Assembly (NCBI GenBank): GCA_007119965.1 | Contig: SKOR01000016.1 | Coordinates: forward strand, 1 to 61,148 | Source of the DNA: Syntrophomonadaceae bacterium | GTDB lineage: Bacteria; Bacillota; Dethiobacteria; DTU022 | Direction of reading: 5' to 3' | Length of the DNA: 61,148 nt | Shown here: piece after piece, positions 59,956 to 61,148 of the stretch | How positions within the stretch are numbered: the first letter of the stretch is position 1 | How the letters are laid out: the number at the start of each line of letters is the position of its first letter | The notes under the pieces: generated by a model | Seen by the model: the letters and a program-made list of their open reading frames with translations, nothing else | The model's database searches: none | Told to the model about the DNA's origin: nothing | Translations under genes and position numbers: made by a program

Positions 59956-60049
59956 GAGAATTTTAAATTGTCTGTGAGCAGGTTATAGCTGATGTATAGC
60001 GAAAAATATTATAGCTAAAAAAAACAAAAAGCAAAAAGGGGGAATTAAT

Positions 60050-60529
60050 TTGTCAAAAGCTATCTATCCTGGCAGTTTTGATCCGGTAACAAAAGGACAT
60101 CTCGATATTATCATCAGGGCGAGCAGAATTATGGACTCCCTTACTGTTGCAGTCCTGGATAATCCCCGTAAAGTAGCAACCTACAACATCGAAAAAAGAG
60201 TCGAGATGCTCAAACTGGTAACTAAACCTTACCCGAATGTCAATGTCGATTATTATAAAGGCCTGCTGATCGACTATGCAGAACAGAAGGAAACAGATAT
60301 AATCATCAAGGGTCTCCGGGCGATTTCTGATTTTGAGTTTGAGTTCCAGATGGCCCTGGTCAACCAGAAACTTAACCCTGCTATTGAAACCCTCTTTATG
60401 ATGACTAATAGCAAATATTCTTATCTCAGCTCAAGTATTGTCAAGGAAATTGCTGCCCTGGGCGGCGATATCAGCAGCCTGGTTCCCCCTGAAGTACACG
60501 ACATAATCATTGCAAAATATGCCGATTAA
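60050..60529 (+). CDS. coaD: Phosphopantetheine adenylyltransferase
   Basis: The penultimate enzyme of CoA synthesis, adding AMP to 4'-phosphopantetheine. The nucleotidyltransferase motif is [16 protein letters not shown] (TKGH motif), and [16 protein letters not shown] with [13 protein letters not shown] near the end complete the family. 159 residues. TTG start with AAAGGGGGAA upstream. It supplies the prosthetic group for the acyl carrier protein encoded at 16.0 kb. Confidence 0.95.
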   Translation: MSKAIYPGSFDPVTKGHLDIIIRASRIMDSLTVAVLDNPRKVATYNIEKRVEMLKLVTKPYPNVNVDYYKGLLIDYAEQKETDIIIKGLRAISDFEFEFQMALVNQKLNPAIETLFMMTNSKYSYLSSSIVKEIAALGGDISSLVPPEVHDIIIAKYAD

Positions 60530-60596
60530 AATGATCTTCTCTCAGGTGAGGTTTGTAAAGGCTAAATAAAAAGCATTGTGAGGTAGAAGCTCAGAT

Positions 60597-60881
60597 ATGG
60601 GTTTTAACTGCGAACACTTATATACATATTCTGTCAATTTCGGGGCAGGCAAACCGCTGCCTGTTGTGCCGGACAGTATCTTGTTTTTTGGAATTCTATT
60701 CACCGTTATCGGTGCAATCTCTATTATTTATCCGCGGATATTTTGGTACCTGCGGGTGGGGCGGAAACTAAAAGGGGCTTCACCCGGTAAATTATACCTT
60801 TGGGTGCTTCGCTTTGGAGGGGTGCTGGTTGTTGCAATCGGCCTGTTACTTGTATACAGTACCGGCAGGTTTGGTTTTTAA
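60597..60881 (+). CDS. Small membrane protein, possibly DUF6199-like
   Basis: A 94-residue protein with two membrane segments (about 27-45 and 70-88) joined by a basic loop IFWYLRVGRKLKGASPGKLYLWVLR. The loop, with a PRIFWYLRVG start and a polar SPGKLYL part, resembles short DUF6199-type membrane proteins. GAGGTAGAAG lies about 11 nt before the ATG. No function can be given. It follows coaD by 67 bp. Confidence 0.6.
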   Translation: MGFNCEHLYTYSVNFGAGKPLPVVPDSILFFGILFTVIGAISIIYPRIFWYLRVGRKLKGASPGKLYLWVLRFGGVLVVAIGLLLVYSTGRFGF

Positions 60882-61148
60882 CTTCCCCGGTGCTGCCCGC
60901 CGCTAATTAGCCCCATGATTAAAAGCTTGCAGCTATTTTGGCTGCCCTTCGGTGAACTGCCGCCGCTACCTGCGACAGAACCCGCAAAGGACGGTCCATT
61001 TTATTTCATTAAAGCGGTTCAGTTAGCGCCGGCATTTGACGTGTGGCGGAGCAGCTTTAATGGCCGGTGAAACAAAGGCCGGAGCAGGCCGGCCCGCATG
61101 GAGGCGGGCCGCCGGGACCTGAGCGGCGGAGGGCGAATGTCCCGGGCA
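60882..61148. other. Gene-free, GC-rich structured end of window
   Basis: No reading frame I can support. Several inverted repeats are present: GGCCCGC/GCGGGCC around 61091-61110 and CCGGGAC/GTCCCGG near 61112-61145. This could be an RNA gene or leader running past the window edge; I cannot match it to a known RNA family. Confidence 0.4.

Noticed and set aside
1-61148. CRISPR arrays, transposases, prophage or toxin-antitoxin genes
   Set aside because: I looked for regularly spaced repeats and typical proteins on both strands and found none that I can support.

Overview
The window reads as a chromosomal segment of an anaerobic, endospore-forming Firmicute, probably a member of the Clostridia or a sister class, with mid-range G+C. 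Evidence: Firmicute-type gene order (plsX-fab-rnc-smc-ftsY-ylxM-ffh-rpsP-khpA-rimM-trmD-rplS-lepB-rbgA-rnhB, and xerC-hslV-hslU-codY), SpoVS, MutS2, CodY, many TTG/GTG starts behind strong Shine-Dalgarno (SD) sequences, and anaerobe-type genes (rubredoxin, ADP-forming acyl-CoA synthetase). A genus cannot be assigned from the sequence alone.

Layout. 1-4.5 kb: end of pheT, then zapA, a CvpA-like protein, alkyl-base DNA glycosylase and mutS2, closely packed. 4.6-8.2 kb (minus strand): a class A PBP with added FN3 and PASTA parts, and a lone cheC. 8.3-10.5 kb: ADP-forming acyl-CoA synthetase. 10.6-18.2 kb: NusG-domain-II protein, then yceD-rpmF-plsX-fabH-fabD-fabG-acpP-fabF-rnc. A textbook sigma-A promoter precedes yceD. 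No enoyl-ACP reductase or fabZ is present. 18.3-30.8 kb: spoVS, smc, the SRP genes (ftsY, ylxM, ffh), ribosome biogenesis genes, signal peptidase, RNase HII, yraN and a LOG-like protein. 30.9-37.3 kb: mostly minus strand, with a cell-wall amidase, comM, and a three-gene unit of two DUF1538 membrane proteins plus a PII-like protein. A rubredoxin gene lies among them on the plus strand. 37.5-46.3 kb: UvrD-like helicase, citramalate synthase, dprA, xerC, hslVU, codY. 46.4-51.6 kb: acyl-AMP ligase-like protein, QueG-like Fe-S protein, bacterioferritin, FAD oxidoreductase. 51.7-57.3 kb: a complete five-gene peptide ABC transporter. 57.5-60.9 kb: tRNA-Leu(CAA), a FadE-like acyl-CoA dehydrogenase, rpmB, coaD and a small membrane protein.

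Most of the window is conserved housekeeping DNA. I see no prophage, insertion sequence or CRISPR array. The least explained signal is a small family of structured intergenic repeats. Copies lie at about 14.1 kb (reverse), 23.8, 25.3 and 35.2 kb, with a partial copy at 49.3 kb. They share a 15-nt core, and the plus-strand copies also share GTAYCTGCTY/GAGCAGRTAC-type closing arms. The second point of interest is the DUF1538-DUF1538-PII unit, which looks like a nucleotide-regulated membrane transport system.

Protein start sites were chosen from SD position, family length and promoter position. Where they are uncertain the alternatives are given.
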